Shown piece after piece: positions 1 to 9,743 of a stretch of 23,221 bases of DNA (within the stretch, counting starts at the first letter, position 1; every line of letters starts with the position of its first letter). This DNA comes from a virus. Location of the stretch: the IMG/VR virus record IMGVR_UViG_3300000101_000109, positions 1 through 23,221 of that record; one strand, 5' to 3'. Below the pieces are notes generated by a model. It was not told the DNA's origin. It ran no database searches and worked only from the letters and a program-made list of their open reading frames with translations. Made by a program: the position numbers and the translations under genes.

Positions 1-10
1 AGAAATAACG

Positions 11-3000
11 ATGATGACGATTACTGATTCATCATTAACCCCTGTTACAACACCTACACCGACACCAACACCGTTACCTGTAGACTTTACTATTAGATTT
101 CAATTGGATGGGGGAAATAGTACTTATTCATTAAAAGACTTAAGCATCCCACAATCGTTTGGAAATACACATAACCACACTATAACGGGATATGATCATG
201 ATGGTTTTGAAACAGTAACTACTAATGTTGTTGCTAATAATGGATATACGTTTAATGGTAATGATGGGGAGTTAACTTATGCAATAAACGGTTCACCTAT
301 AAGTAATAACCAAGGTAATTCTACCCAAAACACTAACGGATTCTTTACAACATACAATTCTGTAACTGATAGTTGGGATTTATCAATACAAATAGGTTCT
401 GTTGGTTCTGATCTTATAACAGAAGGAGAAATAATAATATTAACCATCTCGGGTAACGCAATTTCGGATCCAACACCAACACCAACACCCACAGTAGAAC
501 CAGATCCAACACCAACACCCACAGTAGAACCAGATCCAACACCAACACCTACGGTAGACCCAACTAGTACTCCATTACCTAATCCAACACCAACGCAACC
601 AAACGAGGATTTACAAGATATATATTTAACCCTCTACATCAATAATGATGGTGGTGTGAATCCATGGTCGGGTAACTCGACATATGATGATGTTCAAAAT
701 CATTTATGTACTTATGGAGCAACAAGTACTAATGGGACCACAAGACAAACTGATGGTGATCCCAACAACCCACAAACAGGTGATAGATTTTATGCTGGTG
801 GGTTCCCTTTAGAACCTTTTGGAAGAAAATTTTTAAAATACTATCCAGATACGACGCAAGTTTCAAATTGGAAGTGGATAGATGTGGACAATAGTGGTTA
901 CATAAGTGTTTCAGGATTTACGTGTAGTACCCCAACACCGACACCAACGGTAGAACCAACTAGTACTCCTGTACCGGATCCAACGGCAACAGTAGAACCA
1001 ACAAGTACTCCTGTACCTAACCCAACAAATACACCTGTACCGGATCCAACGGCAACAGTAGAACCTACACCAACAAGTACAGAGGTACCTCTACAAAACA
1101 TTCTGATGGTGACCACAATTAATTCACTACCAAACCCAATATATAATACTTTAACGGGTAATTTTAGTGGGACCCAACAGTTCCTTTGTAACAACACAAT
1201 AACAAGTGCAAGTCAGCAATACAGACAAACAAGTGGAGACCCGACTAACCCACAAAATGGGGATATGCTTTACCATAATGGTAGTTTAGCAATAAACACC
1301 CAATTCGGATTTTTTTGGAACCAATGGAATGATGTTAGTGACAAGTCATCATGGAGATGGGTTACAACCGATTCCAACGGTGTAATGACAGTATCTCAAT
1401 TTAATTGTCCAACAAGTACACCCGTACCTAGCCCAACGGCAACAGTAGAACCTACACCAACGGAAACGGTTTCACCTACAAGTACACCTGTACCAAACCC
1501 AACAAGTACACCAGTTCCTAATCCAACGGCAACTCCTGTACCAGACCCAACTGATACTCCTGTACCTACAAGTACGGAGGTACCAACACCAACACCTACA
1601 GTAGAACCAACGGCAACTCCCGTAAGTTGTATATCGGCAGCACCTCTCAATATAAACGTAGAGTCTGAGTACGATAGTAACACCAATACCACTGTCTTCA
1701 AATACATAACAAGTGATTCAGATGGAAATGGTGGTTTGTTTGGTTGTATTAATGTTAATCGTGGCTCCACAGTAACAATATCAGTTACAGGAAGTGCACC
1801 AAATCTTGAATCACACCCAATAAAAATAACCAATTTTAATGATCAGGGTCAGCATGAATCGTCGCTCCCTAATGTGGTGAGTACGTGGAACGCAGGATCC
1901 CCATATACACTGACATGGGAAGTACCATGTGATATGGGAATTACTCAATATCAGTATCAATGTGTAAATCACGCAAGTATGCGTGGTGTAATTAATGTGA
2001 GTGGAACGTGTCCAACACCCACACCAACAGATACGCCAACCCCGACTAGTACAGAAACCCCTACACCAACAGATACACCAACACCTACAAGTACTGAAAC
2101 ACCCACACCGACGGTAACCCCTACCCCAACATCGACACCAACTATTGTTGATTGTTATGTTGCTGGACCGTTAATTACGGATTCAAGTAACGGTGCAGTT
2201 TTCGATAGAAGTGTTAACGTTAGTGGTATGTTAGAGGTCATTGCCGGTGCGGTTGGTGGTCAGGTAGCGGTACCTGATGAGTTCTCTAAAAAAGTTGCTC
2301 GTTCATTCCAATTAATAATGGACCCATCAGCCACGGGAATTACCCTATCATATCAAAATAATTTAGTAGCAACTTTAAGAGGTGATGAGGGTACCACACA
2401 CGAGGGGTTACCAACGGCTCAAAGAATTGGGTATGGTAGTGGAGATAACTATGACCCTAATTGGTTAACAGATGAAGGTATAACTGGATATACAGGTTAT
2501 GAAGAATTCTTAGATACTCATGCAGTTAATGACATGATATGGTATCAAAGTGGTTCCACAAGTGGTGATGCAGTAATATCTGAGGTATTTGAACATATTT
2601 TCCATACCGTACATTTATTTGGTATTATGGGTGCGGTTCCCGGCTCATCGACTGCGGTAAATTGGATGGCGGGAGAAAACCCAAATTGGCAAACAACAGA
2701 ACTACACTTATCCATGAAACAAGCCATCGAGAATGGTATGTATGACCCAACTGACTATGCACCTAATTGGAATACCGACACAGGTCAAGCTCAAGTAGCG
2801 TATAAAGAGTATATGTACTTATTAAACTTCGGTATGTGGGAAATGTCCGAGTTTTGGGATGGTGGGTCATTATCTCCAGAATGGAATGATAATATGAGAA
2901 CTCCATCGGGAATTCAAACTAATAATATTTTAGGATATACATTGTTTAATGATTACTTCACACCAGTACTGACTAAACCTAGTTTTACAACACTAAGAAA

Positions 3001-3922
3001 TATTTTCCAAAATAATGGAGGGGGTAGTTCAGGATATGTTGCCGATGATTGTATAACACCAACACCAACACCTACAGTAGATCCCGTACCTAAATTAGAT
3101 CCTACACCAATACCAACTAGTACACCAAACCCTACACCTACTAGTACGGTGGAACCTACGGCAACACCGGTACCATCTACCCCAACACCGACAGTTTCTT
3201 TAACATGTTTAGACGGTGATAATGACAATACTGTAATGTACAGTGAAATTAATTTTGGTCAAGGTAATTTTTACATATTTAACGGGAGTTATGAGAAATA
3301 CCACACAAATACAGGTACTTATGTGTTGAAAAATGTCTCTATTGGTCACCCTATAACGGTACTAAATAGTGGTAAGGAAAGTCTAATTTACGTTGATGGT
3401 ATACACTCAGGAACTAAAATAGGTTCTGATGGTAATTCATATAGTTATTACTACGGAGATGTAACCATAACCGTCCAAGGAAATTATGGAACAGTAAGTT
3501 ACGAATGTTACTACCATGGATATATGGGTGGTCAGGATAACCTTGTATTTAGTAATACGTGTGATTCATCAAATCCGGCACCAACGGCAACAGTAGAACC
3601 TACACCTACACCAACAGATACGCCAACCCCGACTAGTACAGAAACACCCGTACCTAGTCCAACTGAAACACCTATTCCAACTAGTACAGAAACCCCTACA
3701 CCTACGAGTACAGAAATACCAACACCAAACCCAACAAATACACCTAACCCAACACCGACCCCAACAGTACCCCCTAGTCAAACACCTCAACCCACTCCTA
3801 CGAGTACGGTAGAAATTAGTCCAACACCAACTATTACGGTGGTACCTACTAATACGCCATTACCTAATCCAACACCAACACCAACAGCTCAGGCTAATAG
3901 TGTTTATGTTCACATACCTTAA
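11..3922 (+). CDS. Giant Pro/Thr-linker multidomain surface protein with two cupredoxin-like domains (possibly 5'-partial)
   Basis: About 1303 residues; globular domains alternate with low-complexity Pro/Thr/Glu/Val linkers. Domains, approximate residues: beta-rich 25-150; two paralogous domains 200-305 and 358-466, each ending near a W-[KR]-W motif and a final Cys; cupredoxin-like 540-667; a larger domain 713-1015 with His-rich E861-H862-x2-H865-x2-H868; a second cupredoxin-like 1065-1185. Both cupredoxin-like domains have a His-Pro (H602, H1113) and a late C-x2-H-x2-M (C651/H654/M657; C1166/H1169/M1172), the arrangement of type-1 copper ligands. No membrane anchor or clear signal peptide is seen. 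I infer a virion surface or fibre-like protein, because it lies among phage structural genes. The frame is open upstream of the ATG to the window edge and the protein begins inside a Pro/Thr stretch, so the true start may lie outside. Function is not established. Confidence 0.75.
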   Translation: MMTITDSSLTPVTTPTPTPTPLPVDFTIRFQLDGGNSTYSLKDLSIPQSFGNTHNHTITGYDHDGFETVTTNVVANNGYTFNGNDGELTYAINGSPISNNQGNSTQNTNGFFTTYNSVTDSWDLSIQIGSVGSDLITEGEIIILTISGNAISDPTPTPTPTVEPDPTPTPTVEPDPTPTPTVDPTSTPLPNPTPTQPNEDLQDIYLTLYINNDGGVNPWSGNSTYDDVQNHLCTYGATSTNGTTRQTDGDPNNPQTGDRFYAGGFPLEPFGRKFLKYYPDTTQVSNWKWIDVDNSGYISVSGFTCSTPTPTPTVEPTSTPVPDPTATVEPTSTPVPNPTNTPVPDPTATVEPTPTSTEVPLQNILMVTTINSLPNPIYNTLTGNFSGTQQFLCNNTITSASQQYRQTSGDPTNPQNGDMLYHNGSLAINTQFGFFWNQWNDVSDKSSWRWVTTDSNGVMTVSQFNCPTSTPVPSPTATVEPTPTETVSPTSTPVPNPTSTPVPNPTATPVPDPTDTPVPTSTEVPTPTPTVEPTATPVSCISAAPLNINVESEYDSNTNTTVFKYITSDSDGNGGLFGCINVNRGSTVTISVTGSAPNLESHPIKITNFNDQGQHESSLPNVVSTWNAGSPYTLTWEVPCDMGITQYQYQCVNHASMRGVINVSGTCPTPTPTDTPTPTSTETPTPTDTPTPTSTETPTPTVTPTPTSTPTIVDCYVAGPLITDSSNGAVFDRSVNVSGMLEVIAGAVGGQVAVPDEFSKKVARSFQLIMDPSATGITLSYQNNLVATLRGDEGTTHEGLPTAQRIGYGSGDNYDPNWLTDEGITGYTGYEEFLDTHAVNDMIWYQSGSTSGDAVISEVFEHIFHTVHLFGIMGAVPGSSTAVNWMAGENPNWQTTELHLSMKQAIENGMYDPTDYAPNWNTDTGQAQVAYKEYMYLLNFGMWEMSEFWDGGSLSPEWNDNMRTPSGIQTNNILGYTLFNDYFTPVLTKPSFTTLRNIFQNNGGGSSGYVADDCITPTPTPTVDPVPKLDPTPIPTSTPNPTPTSTVEPTATPVPSTPTPTVSLTCLDGDNDNTVMYSEINFGQGNFYIFNGSYEKYHTNTGTYVLKNVSIGHPITVLNSGKESLIYVDGIHSGTKIGSDGNSYSYYYGDVTITVQGNYGTVSYECYYHGYMGGQDNLVFSNTCDSSNPAPTATVEPTPTPTDTPTPTSTETPVPSPTETPIPTSTETPTPTSTEIPTPNPTNTPNPTPTPTVPPSQTPQPTPTSTVEISPTPTITVVPTNTPLPNPTPTPTAQANSVYVHIP
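481..540 (+). repeat. Perfect 30-bp tandem repeat in a PT-linker
   Basis: Bases 481-510 and 511-540 are identical. They encode a ten-residue Pro/Thr/Val/Glu linker unit, and a third, diverged copy starts at 541. The exact DNA identity suggests recent tandem duplication or slippage in the linker. Confidence 0.85.
968..1065 (+). repeat. Identical 32-bp direct repeats in a PT-linker
   Basis: Bases 968-999 and 1034-1065 are identical, both starting cctgtaccggatcc. They sit in the linker between the two paralogous domains, so recombination between them could shorten or lengthen the linker in steps of 66 bp (22 codons), keeping the frame. Confidence 0.8.
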
Positions 3923-3927
3923 AAATT

Positions 3928-5208
3928 ATGACTAACGAAAAACTACAAGAATTAACCTTATCTATAAACCAATCAACATCAGAGGATGTTGTTTCGGTTG
4001 GTTATGGTTTTAAAACCGTAGATGGTAAATTAACTAATGAAAAATCATTAGTTTATACGGTTAATCAGAAAAAAGATTTATCTGAAGTACCTGAAAGTGA
4101 AATAATACCTTCAGAGATAACACATGAAGGTGAAACGTTTAAAACAGACGTTATTGAGGGTATTGTAAAACCCCAAGGATATGGGATGTGTGATGCATCT
4201 TTCTATGGTTGGCAAACAGTAGCACCTACTAACAGAGATCAACACAGACCTCTTATTGGTGGTTGTTCTGTCACAAATTTTGGTAAACTACCAGGATTCG
4301 TCGGCACTTTAGGTTTTATTGCCGTGGATAACGAGACAAATACCTTAGTTGGTGTTAGTAATAATCACGTATTAGTAAACGATGCGTGGATTACTGTTGA
4401 GAGAGACCCTCTTTCTCTGTGGACAAACGTACTAAATGACCCTGTAACTCAACCGAATGAACCTGGTAAGTCTAATATAAGTTTTGAGATCGGTCAGGTC
4501 CGAAAATATGTTCCATTAAATTCACCGACTAATTATGTTGATTGTGCATTGACAACTATTGAGGATTGGGGATTAATTGACCCAAATGTGTCATGGAGAC
4601 AACATAACATAACCTCTATGACCACAGCACCTAGATTTGCAACAACTAATGAGTTGGATGAGTTTTTATTAGAGGATAATAGACACTATTATAGTGCCGG
4701 TAGAACAACAGGTGGTAAGGGTGAAGGTGTTATCAAACTACTTAGAGAACAATTTGCGGCATCTATAACCATAAATTATAATAAACAAGGTGTGAGTACC
4801 GCAACCAAAATGAACGATACATTTGTATTAATGGCAAGTGGAAACACAACACCCGCAGGAGATACGTGTTATTTTCCATCTTCCGGTGGTGATTCAGGTT
4901 CGGCAATATTAACATATAATGAACCTACTAACGAGTGGTTAATTGTGGGTTTACTGTATGGTGGTACTTATGTTAACGATGGCGACAACCAAATGGCAAT
5001 AAGATCTTTATGTAACAGGATAGATAGAATTGTGAATGAATTAGATATAAGGGCTTGGGATGGTACATTTAATGGAATACAACAACTCCAAGGAGGAGAA
5101 ATGGTACACGTATTACCAGGATTATCTCAGCAAAAAACGATTATGTCGGGAGGTAAGAGATATTGGCAGGTTGGGATTGGTAGTTCTCACGATTTTCCTG
5201 CAACATAA
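3928..5208 (+). CDS. Trypsin-like serine protease
   Basis: A 426-residue protein with a chymotrypsin-like catalytic triad in the expected order: His147 in SNNHV, Asp205 in VDCALTT and Ser323 in GGDSGSA. The first ~80 residues (from about 'VVSVGYGFK' to 'TDVIEG') resemble the N-terminal segment that precedes the catalytic domain in bacterial Nal1-like trypsin-fold proteases. It has no obvious signal peptide. The ATG lies 5 nt after the stop of the PT-linker protein, so the two are probably co-transcribed and translationally coupled. I infer that it processes or decorates a virion protein, the upstream neighbour being the obvious candidate substrate. It does not look like the T4 gp21 prohead protease. 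The C-terminal ~50 residues are not recognised. The fold assignment is secure; the substrate is unknown. Confidence 0.82.
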   Translation: MTNEKLQELTLSINQSTSEDVVSVGYGFKTVDGKLTNEKSLVYTVNQKKDLSEVPESEIIPSEITHEGETFKTDVIEGIVKPQGYGMCDASFYGWQTVAPTNRDQHRPLIGGCSVTNFGKLPGFVGTLGFIAVDNETNTLVGVSNNHVLVNDAWITVERDPLSLWTNVLNDPVTQPNEPGKSNISFEIGQVRKYVPLNSPTNYVDCALTTIEDWGLIDPNVSWRQHNITSMTTAPRFATTNELDEFLLEDNRHYYSAGRTTGGKGEGVIKLLREQFAASITINYNKQGVSTATKMNDTFVLMASGNTTPAGDTCYFPSSGGDSGSAILTYNEPTNEWLIVGLLYGGTYVNDGDNQMAIRSLCNRIDRIVNELDIRAWDGTFNGIQQLQGGEMVHVLPGLSQQKTIMSGGKRYWQVGIGSSHDFPAT

Positions 5209-5222
5209 AAAAATAGATTAGA

Positions 5223-5229
5223 TATTTAT
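5223..5229 (+). promoter_or_regulatory. TATTTAT late-promoter-like motif, 4 nt before the ATG
   Basis: TATTTAT followed by TTAG-like spacing of 4 nt and ATG at 5234. It is one of eight such motifs upstream of gene starts in this window. If it acts as a -10 box, the transcript would be leaderless or nearly so. Confidence 0.5.
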
Positions 5230-5233
5230 TAGT

Positions 5234-5602
5234 ATGGAATTTTTTATACGGAAAGGGGCCACAGACCCATTATTAAAATTAAGGTTATCTGATGACGGTA
5301 GAAACGACAAGTCTTCTTTAAACGACTTATTGGAAAATGCCGACATTAGATTTGATATGGTTGATATCGAAACAGAAATTCCTGAAATTTTAGGTGGTGA
5401 GTGTTTATTAACAACAAGAACCAAAAACTACGACCAAACCACAGAAGAGTATTATATTACATATAGATTTACTTCAGAACAAACAAAAAAAATAGGTAAA
5501 TTCGAGGGAATGGTCAATATTCAATTTAGAGATACAGACCTTAAACCTACGAATAAACTAATTGTTCCCATTAAGGAAAAACTCTACATTAACATTATTT
5601 AG
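5234..5602 (+). CDS. Small beta-rich protein, probable phage structural protein
   Basis: A 122-residue protein rich in predicted beta-strands, with no membrane segment. The pattern 'F-I-R-K-G-A-T-D-P-L-L-K-L' at the start, a central 'ADIRFDM' and a late 'GKFEGMVNIQF' recalls Ig-like N-terminal domains of phage receptor-binding or baseplate proteins (BppU_N type). That resemblance is from memory of the pattern and is weak. It follows the protease gene by 25 nt and has its own TATTTAT motif, so it falls in the late/structural class by regulation. The only ATG in the first part of the frame is at 5234. Treat the product as a hypothetical virion protein. Confidence 0.6.
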   Translation: MEFFIRKGATDPLLKLRLSDDGRNDKSSLNDLLENADIRFDMVDIETEIPEILGGECLLTTRTKNYDQTTEEYYITYRFTSEQTKKIGKFEGMVNIQFRDTDLKPTNKLIVPIKEKLYINII

Positions 5603-5642
5603 AAAGTGTGCAAACATTAATGGAGAATATATGATATCTATC

Positions 5643-5673
5643 TTGATACTATAACTTATTTTTTATATCTTTG
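5643..5673 (+). promoter_or_regulatory. Bacteroidetes-type vegetative promoter for the DNA polymerase gene
   Basis: TTG at 5643-5645, a 20-nt spacer, then TATCTTTG at 5666-5673, an exact match to the known Bacteroidetes consensus (TTTG/TTG, 17-23 nt, TAnnTTTG). Transcription should start near 5680, giving a leader of about 35 nt before the polymerase. The stretch 5603-5713 holds nothing else that I can recognise. Confidence 0.7.
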
Positions 5674-5713
5674 TATTAATTAAGGCAAACTACCCAACTA
5701 AGGGTAAGCTAAT

Positions 5714-8626
5714 GTGTCATCCAATTTTAATACAATGAAAGAAATCATTTCCCAAGAGGTAATCGAAGATTTCCTCAGTGGTTCGGATCCTGAAGATTAT
5801 ATAACAGGAATAGAATACGAGTACCGATCCAACACAATCTACAAAATTATTCAACATCCTGAAAAGGGTAAAATTATTCGAAAAGATAAGTTAACCGCAT
5901 TCTTATGGGTTGATGATCTTACAGGTTTAAATTTCTATGGCGATAGTAAGGCCAAACAACGTCAGAAAATGTCGGAATATGGGATTACTATTGAGAAGTT
6001 AGATACTGCGGATAATGAACGTTTAGAGAATGGTTATAATTTCTTAGTTAAAAGTAGTCAAGGTTATCGTTCACTTCTTAGTTTTTTTAGACAAGGAGGT
6101 TTGAACCCATGGGACGAAGAAATAAGAAAACATTTTATACTACTTAATCCTAAAGAACAATATCTTATACAAAAGGAAAAAAGATTATTCAAGGGTATTG
6201 AAGAATATGAGGATGTACATAGATTAGTTTTTGATATTGAGACAACAGGTCTTGAACCCGAAACAGATAAAATAATTCTAATTGGTTTAAAAGACAATAG
6301 AGGATTTGTTAAAATCATCAATGCATTTGGTGAGGATGGGGAAAAGAATTGTATTATAGAATTCTTCAAATGTGTTGAGGAACTTAAACCCACCATATTT
6401 TCAGGTTATAACTCCTCATTTTTCGATTTTCCTTTTATTCTAAAAAGGTCTGAGATATTAGGTATTGATGTTACTGAACATACTAAAGTATTCATAGATA
6501 TCGGATTAAAGGAAAGGGAGGGTATGTTAAAACTTGCAAACGAAGTAGAAACATACACCCAACATATGATATGGGGAATGAATATTCTTGATATTGCACA
6601 TTCCGTTAGAAGAGCACAGGCGATTAATTCGGATATTAAATCATGGGGTCTGAAATATATCACAAAGTATTTGGGTGCGGAAAAGGAGAATCGTGTTTAT
6701 GTAGATGGTGCGTGGATATCAAAAATATATTTAGATAATGAGAGTTATTATGTAAACCCTAAAACGGGTAACTATAAAAAAATAGGTGACCCTGGCACTG
6801 AAGGTTTATTGGAAAAATACCCTAACCAATTCGAAGTGTGGACAGGTAGAAAAATTGTAGAACAATACCTTGATGATGATTTATATGAAACCATGGTTGT
6901 TGATGAATCATTTAGTCAGTCAACATTCTTACTATCAAAAGTAGTACCCACAACATATGAACGTATATCCACTATGGGTACCGCAACACTGTGGAAACTA
7001 ATAATGTTGGCTTGGTCGTATAAACATAATTTAGCCGTACCTGAGAAACAAGATAGGAGGGCGTTTACGGGTGGTTTATCGAGACTACTTGCGGTTGGTT
7101 ATGCTGAAAAAGTGGTTAAGTTTGACTACTCTTCACTATACCCATCAATTCAATTGGTTTATGATGTATTTCCTAAGTGTGATGTGATGGGGGTACAGAA
7201 ATCTATGTTAAAGTATTTTAGAGATGTTCGTATAAATTATAAGAAGTTGGCATCTCAACATTATAAAACCGACCCCGAATTATCCGAAAAGTACAACAGA
7301 AAACAACTACCGATTAAGATCTTTATTAATGCATATTTTGGTTCTCTTTCCGCACCTCACGTATTTCATTGGGGTGATATGGATACAGGTGAGACCATTA
7401 CGTGTGTTGGTAGACAGTGTTTACGTATGATGATTATGTTTTTCGAAAAGAAAGGTTACAAGTCACTCGTGATGGATACGGATGGTGTAAACTTTTCTTG
7501 TCCTGATGATGTGGAAGATAGGGTATACGTCTCAAAAGGTCTTAATGAGTTAGTGGAAGGAGGTAAAACCTATAGGGGTGCTGAGGCCGACACCGCCGAG
7601 TTTAATGATATTTTCATGAGAAATGAAATGGGGTTAGATATTGATTATGTTGCACCATCAACAGTTAATGTCGCTCGTAAAAACTATGTACTTAAAAAAC
7701 CAAGTGGTGGACTTAAACTAACGGGTAATACCATTAAATCAAAGAATCTTCATGGTTACATTGTTGATTTCTTAGACGAAAGTTTAAAATTAATGTTAGA
7801 TGGTAAGGGACAGGAATTCTTAGATGTTTACTACAAATACATCGGTATGATTTACAATAAGGAGATTCCGTTGGCTAAGATTGCCAATAAGTCAAGAGTA
7901 AAATTGTCAGTAGAGAATTACCTTAAATCCATGAAGACTAAAACCAAGAGTGGAGCATCTAAGGCAAGACAGGCACATATGGAGTTAGTAATGAAAAATA
8001 ATTACCCCGCAGGACTTGGTGAAACCATATACTATGTAAACAATGGTGAACGTAAGGCTGATGGTGATGTACAGAAAATGACCAAACCAACTAAGAAATT
8101 TCAAAAGGAGTTTCTTGAAGAACATGGTTATCCCGTTCCCGAAAATTATATAAAAATTAATTCCTTTATGATTACCGAACAGGAGTTAAAAGATAATCCA
8201 GATATGAAGGGTAATTACAATGTTGCACGATATATTAATACCTTTAACAAAAGAATAGAACCTTTATTGGTTGTATTTCACCCCGACATTCGTAGTGATA
8301 TTATTATTGAGAATCCCGATGATAGACCTTTCTTTACATTAAACCAATGTAAGTTGGTTAATGGGTTCCCAATGAAAGAGGGTAGTCAGGATAGTTTTGA
8401 TGAAGTTATGACATTATCTGATAGTGAGGTATTGTTTTGGAAAAAGGTTGGTAGAGATCCGTATTTTATGTATTTGGAGGATAGTCTTGATCATGTTGAT
8501 CAATATTGGGTACAGAAAAATAGGGATGCGGTTAACTTTAAAGTTCCAAGTAGTCCAACTCAAGAGGGTGATATAATTGAAAGAAGTGGTCATGATTATG
8601 CAACCCACACAGATGTGGATATTTAA
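5714..8626 (+). CDS. Family B DNA polymerase with 3'-5' exonuclease
   Basis: A 970-residue replicative polymerase. Exonuclease motifs: Exo I FDIETTG (D174, E176), Exo II GYNSSFFDFP (N233, D238) and Exo III Y385-LDD-D389. Polymerase motifs: A at KFDYSSLYPSI (D471), B at KIFINAYFGS (K535, N539, G543) and C at MDTDGV (D588, D590), followed by RKNYVL, which fits the KKxY region. All catalytic residues are present, so it should be an active proofreading enzyme. It is slightly longer than T4 gp43 (898 aa), with about 120 extra C-terminal residues beyond the thumb that I do not recognise. The start used is GTG at 5714; an in-frame ATG at 5735 (residue 8) is an alternative. A host-type promoter lies just upstream. 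Its 3' end overlaps the convergent minus-strand gene by 4 nt. Confidence 0.95.
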   Translation: MSSNFNTMKEIISQEVIEDFLSGSDPEDYITGIEYEYRSNTIYKIIQHPEKGKIIRKDKLTAFLWVDDLTGLNFYGDSKAKQRQKMSEYGITIEKLDTADNERLENGYNFLVKSSQGYRSLLSFFRQGGLNPWDEEIRKHFILLNPKEQYLIQKEKRLFKGIEEYEDVHRLVFDIETTGLEPETDKIILIGLKDNRGFVKIINAFGEDGEKNCIIEFFKCVEELKPTIFSGYNSSFFDFPFILKRSEILGIDVTEHTKVFIDIGLKEREGMLKLANEVETYTQHMIWGMNILDIAHSVRRAQAINSDIKSWGLKYITKYLGAEKENRVYVDGAWISKIYLDNESYYVNPKTGNYKKIGDPGTEGLLEKYPNQFEVWTGRKIVEQYLDDDLYETMVVDESFSQSTFLLSKVVPTTYERISTMGTATLWKLIMLAWSYKHNLAVPEKQDRRAFTGGLSRLLAVGYAEKVVKFDYSSLYPSIQLVYDVFPKCDVMGVQKSMLKYFRDVRINYKKLASQHYKTDPELSEKYNRKQLPIKIFINAYFGSLSAPHVFHWGDMDTGETITCVGRQCLRMMIMFFEKKGYKSLVMDTDGVNFSCPDDVEDRVYVSKGLNELVEGGKTYRGAEADTAEFNDIFMRNEMGLDIDYVAPSTVNVARKNYVLKKPSGGLKLTGNTIKSKNLHGYIVDFLDESLKLMLDGKGQEFLDVYYKYIGMIYNKEIPLAKIANKSRVKLSVENYLKSMKTKTKSGASKARQAHMELVMKNNYPAGLGETIYYVNNGERKADGDVQKMTKPTKKFQKEFLEEHGYPVPENYIKINSFMITEQELKDNPDMKGNYNVARYINTFNKRIEPLLVVFHPDIRSDIIIENPDDRPFFTLNQCKLVNGFPMKEGSQDSFDEVMTLSDSEVLFWKKVGRDPYFMYLEDSLDHVDQYWVQKNRDAVNFKVPSSPTQEGDIIERSGHDYATHTDVDI

Positions 8627-9741
8627 ATCATATTAAAAGGAGATGGCATCGCTCTATACTTTAACGACTTGTTAAGACTTTCGGCTTCATTTCCTTTTCT
8701 TTCTAACATTTTGTCAGGTCTTAACCTTTCTAACCTTTGTGACAATTCTTCGATGAGTTTTAGTTTTTCATCCTTACCTTCAGTTAGTAAAGATTGGTAA
8801 TCTAATTTAACTTGACTATCAGGTACTTGTAGGTCCCCCGAGAATTTAGAGTATATCCTACCTAACCCTTCTTTAGAGTATGCGATAAGGAATTTCCTAA
8901 CCCATGTTTGTGCAGGTCTGTTAAGTTCTTCCCATACCAATTCTTCGGTTGCGATATCGGACGGTAATTTTACAACATCTTTATTCTTGTCTAAACAATC
9001 ATCCCTATCCGTAGTATCATAATACCAATACCAAACATAGTAGTTGTGTTGTTGTATAGAACCAAAATCAAATCTACCACCAGGTACGTTAGCCAAGTGA
9101 ATATATTTTTTACCTTCAGGTCCTGCAGTTATACGATAAGTCATTTCACCACCAATTAGACGGTTTTTAATATTCCTATCTTGCATACGTGATAATAAAT
9201 CATAGGCGGGTAACATAAAATAGGAACCTGAAGTACCCATTTGTGCAAATCCACCCACACCACCTGACCCAACACCACCAAGACCACCAAATCCACCTAA
9301 AAATGGATCCACAATAGAGTCGGTTAGTTCGGCACGTGTAAACCATAAGAGTTCGTTTATTTCACGACCCGCAGGAATTTCATATACTTGTTGATCTCTA
9401 ACAAGTTCTATTTTGTCTTTTAGTAGTTCGGAATCACCACCCGCCTGTAAACCAACAATTTTTGAATATGCGTGTGAGTATTGTGTTTCATAGTCTAATG
9501 ATCTCGTAGTAAACGCTCTCGTCAAAGATTGCGTATCAACATTTAACCCAGCTAAAGATGACCACTGAGATTCAATTAACCAATCACTTACGTATTGTTC
9601 ATATTCATCCAAAGACAATTCCAAGAAAGTGTCCATTTGTTCTTCGGTCAATTCTATTGACCTAATAGGTGCTCCTAAAAGGTTAAGAACCTGTGAATAT
9701 AACTTGTCTCGATTTGCCGGTGTAATAATAGTGCTTGCCAT
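8623..9741 (-). CDS. Putative neck / head-tail connector protein (T4 gp13-like)
   Basis: A 372-residue protein. The N-terminal ~60 residues are helical ('ELTEEQMDTFLELSLDEYEQ'-like, then WLIESQWSSL) and are followed by a beta-rich section, an internal Gly-rich loop near residues 147-168, an aromatic stretch (YYVWYWYYD) and a charged helical C-terminus. This resembles neck or connector proteins annotated near gp13/gp14 in T4-like marine phages; the resemblance is from family memory and moderate. It starts with ATG behind a TATTTAT motif, like the tail genes, although it lies on the opposite strand next to the polymerase. Its stop codon overlaps the polymerase stop through a shared TTAA. Confidence 0.6.
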   Translation of the reverse strand: MASTIITPANRDKLYSQVLNLLGAPIRSIELTEEQMDTFLELSLDEYEQYVSDWLIESQWSSLAGLNVDTQSLTRAFTTRSLDYETQYSHAYSKIVGLQAGGDSELLKDKIELVRDQQVYEIPAGREINELLWFTRAELTDSIVDPFLGGFGGLGGVGSGGVGGFAQMGTSGSYFMLPAYDLLSRMQDRNIKNRLIGGEMTYRITAGPEGKKYIHLANVPGGRFDFGSIQQHNYYVWYWYYDTTDRDDCLDKNKDVVKLPSDIATEELVWEELNRPAQTWVRKFLIAYSKEGLGRIYSKFSGDLQVPDSQVKLDYQSLLTEGKDEKLKLIEELSQRLERLRPDKMLERKGNEAESLNKSLKYRAMPSPFNMI

Positions 9742-9743
9742 AC

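Noticed and set aside
481-1065. Regular repeats as a possible CRISPR array
   Set aside because: The repeats are coding linker units without unique spacers of constant length, and no cas gene is nearby.
277-3790. Several minus-strand open frames rich in Val-Gly or Cys-Arg-Trp opposite the PT-linker protein
   Set aside because: They are mirror translations of the repetitive Pro/Thr codons, with no start context and no recognisable protein.
6700-6830. Possible intein or insertion in the DNA polymerase (residues ~325-365)
   Set aside because: No splice-junction motifs or homing endonuclease motifs; it is a short family-specific loop and the catalytic motifs continue in order.
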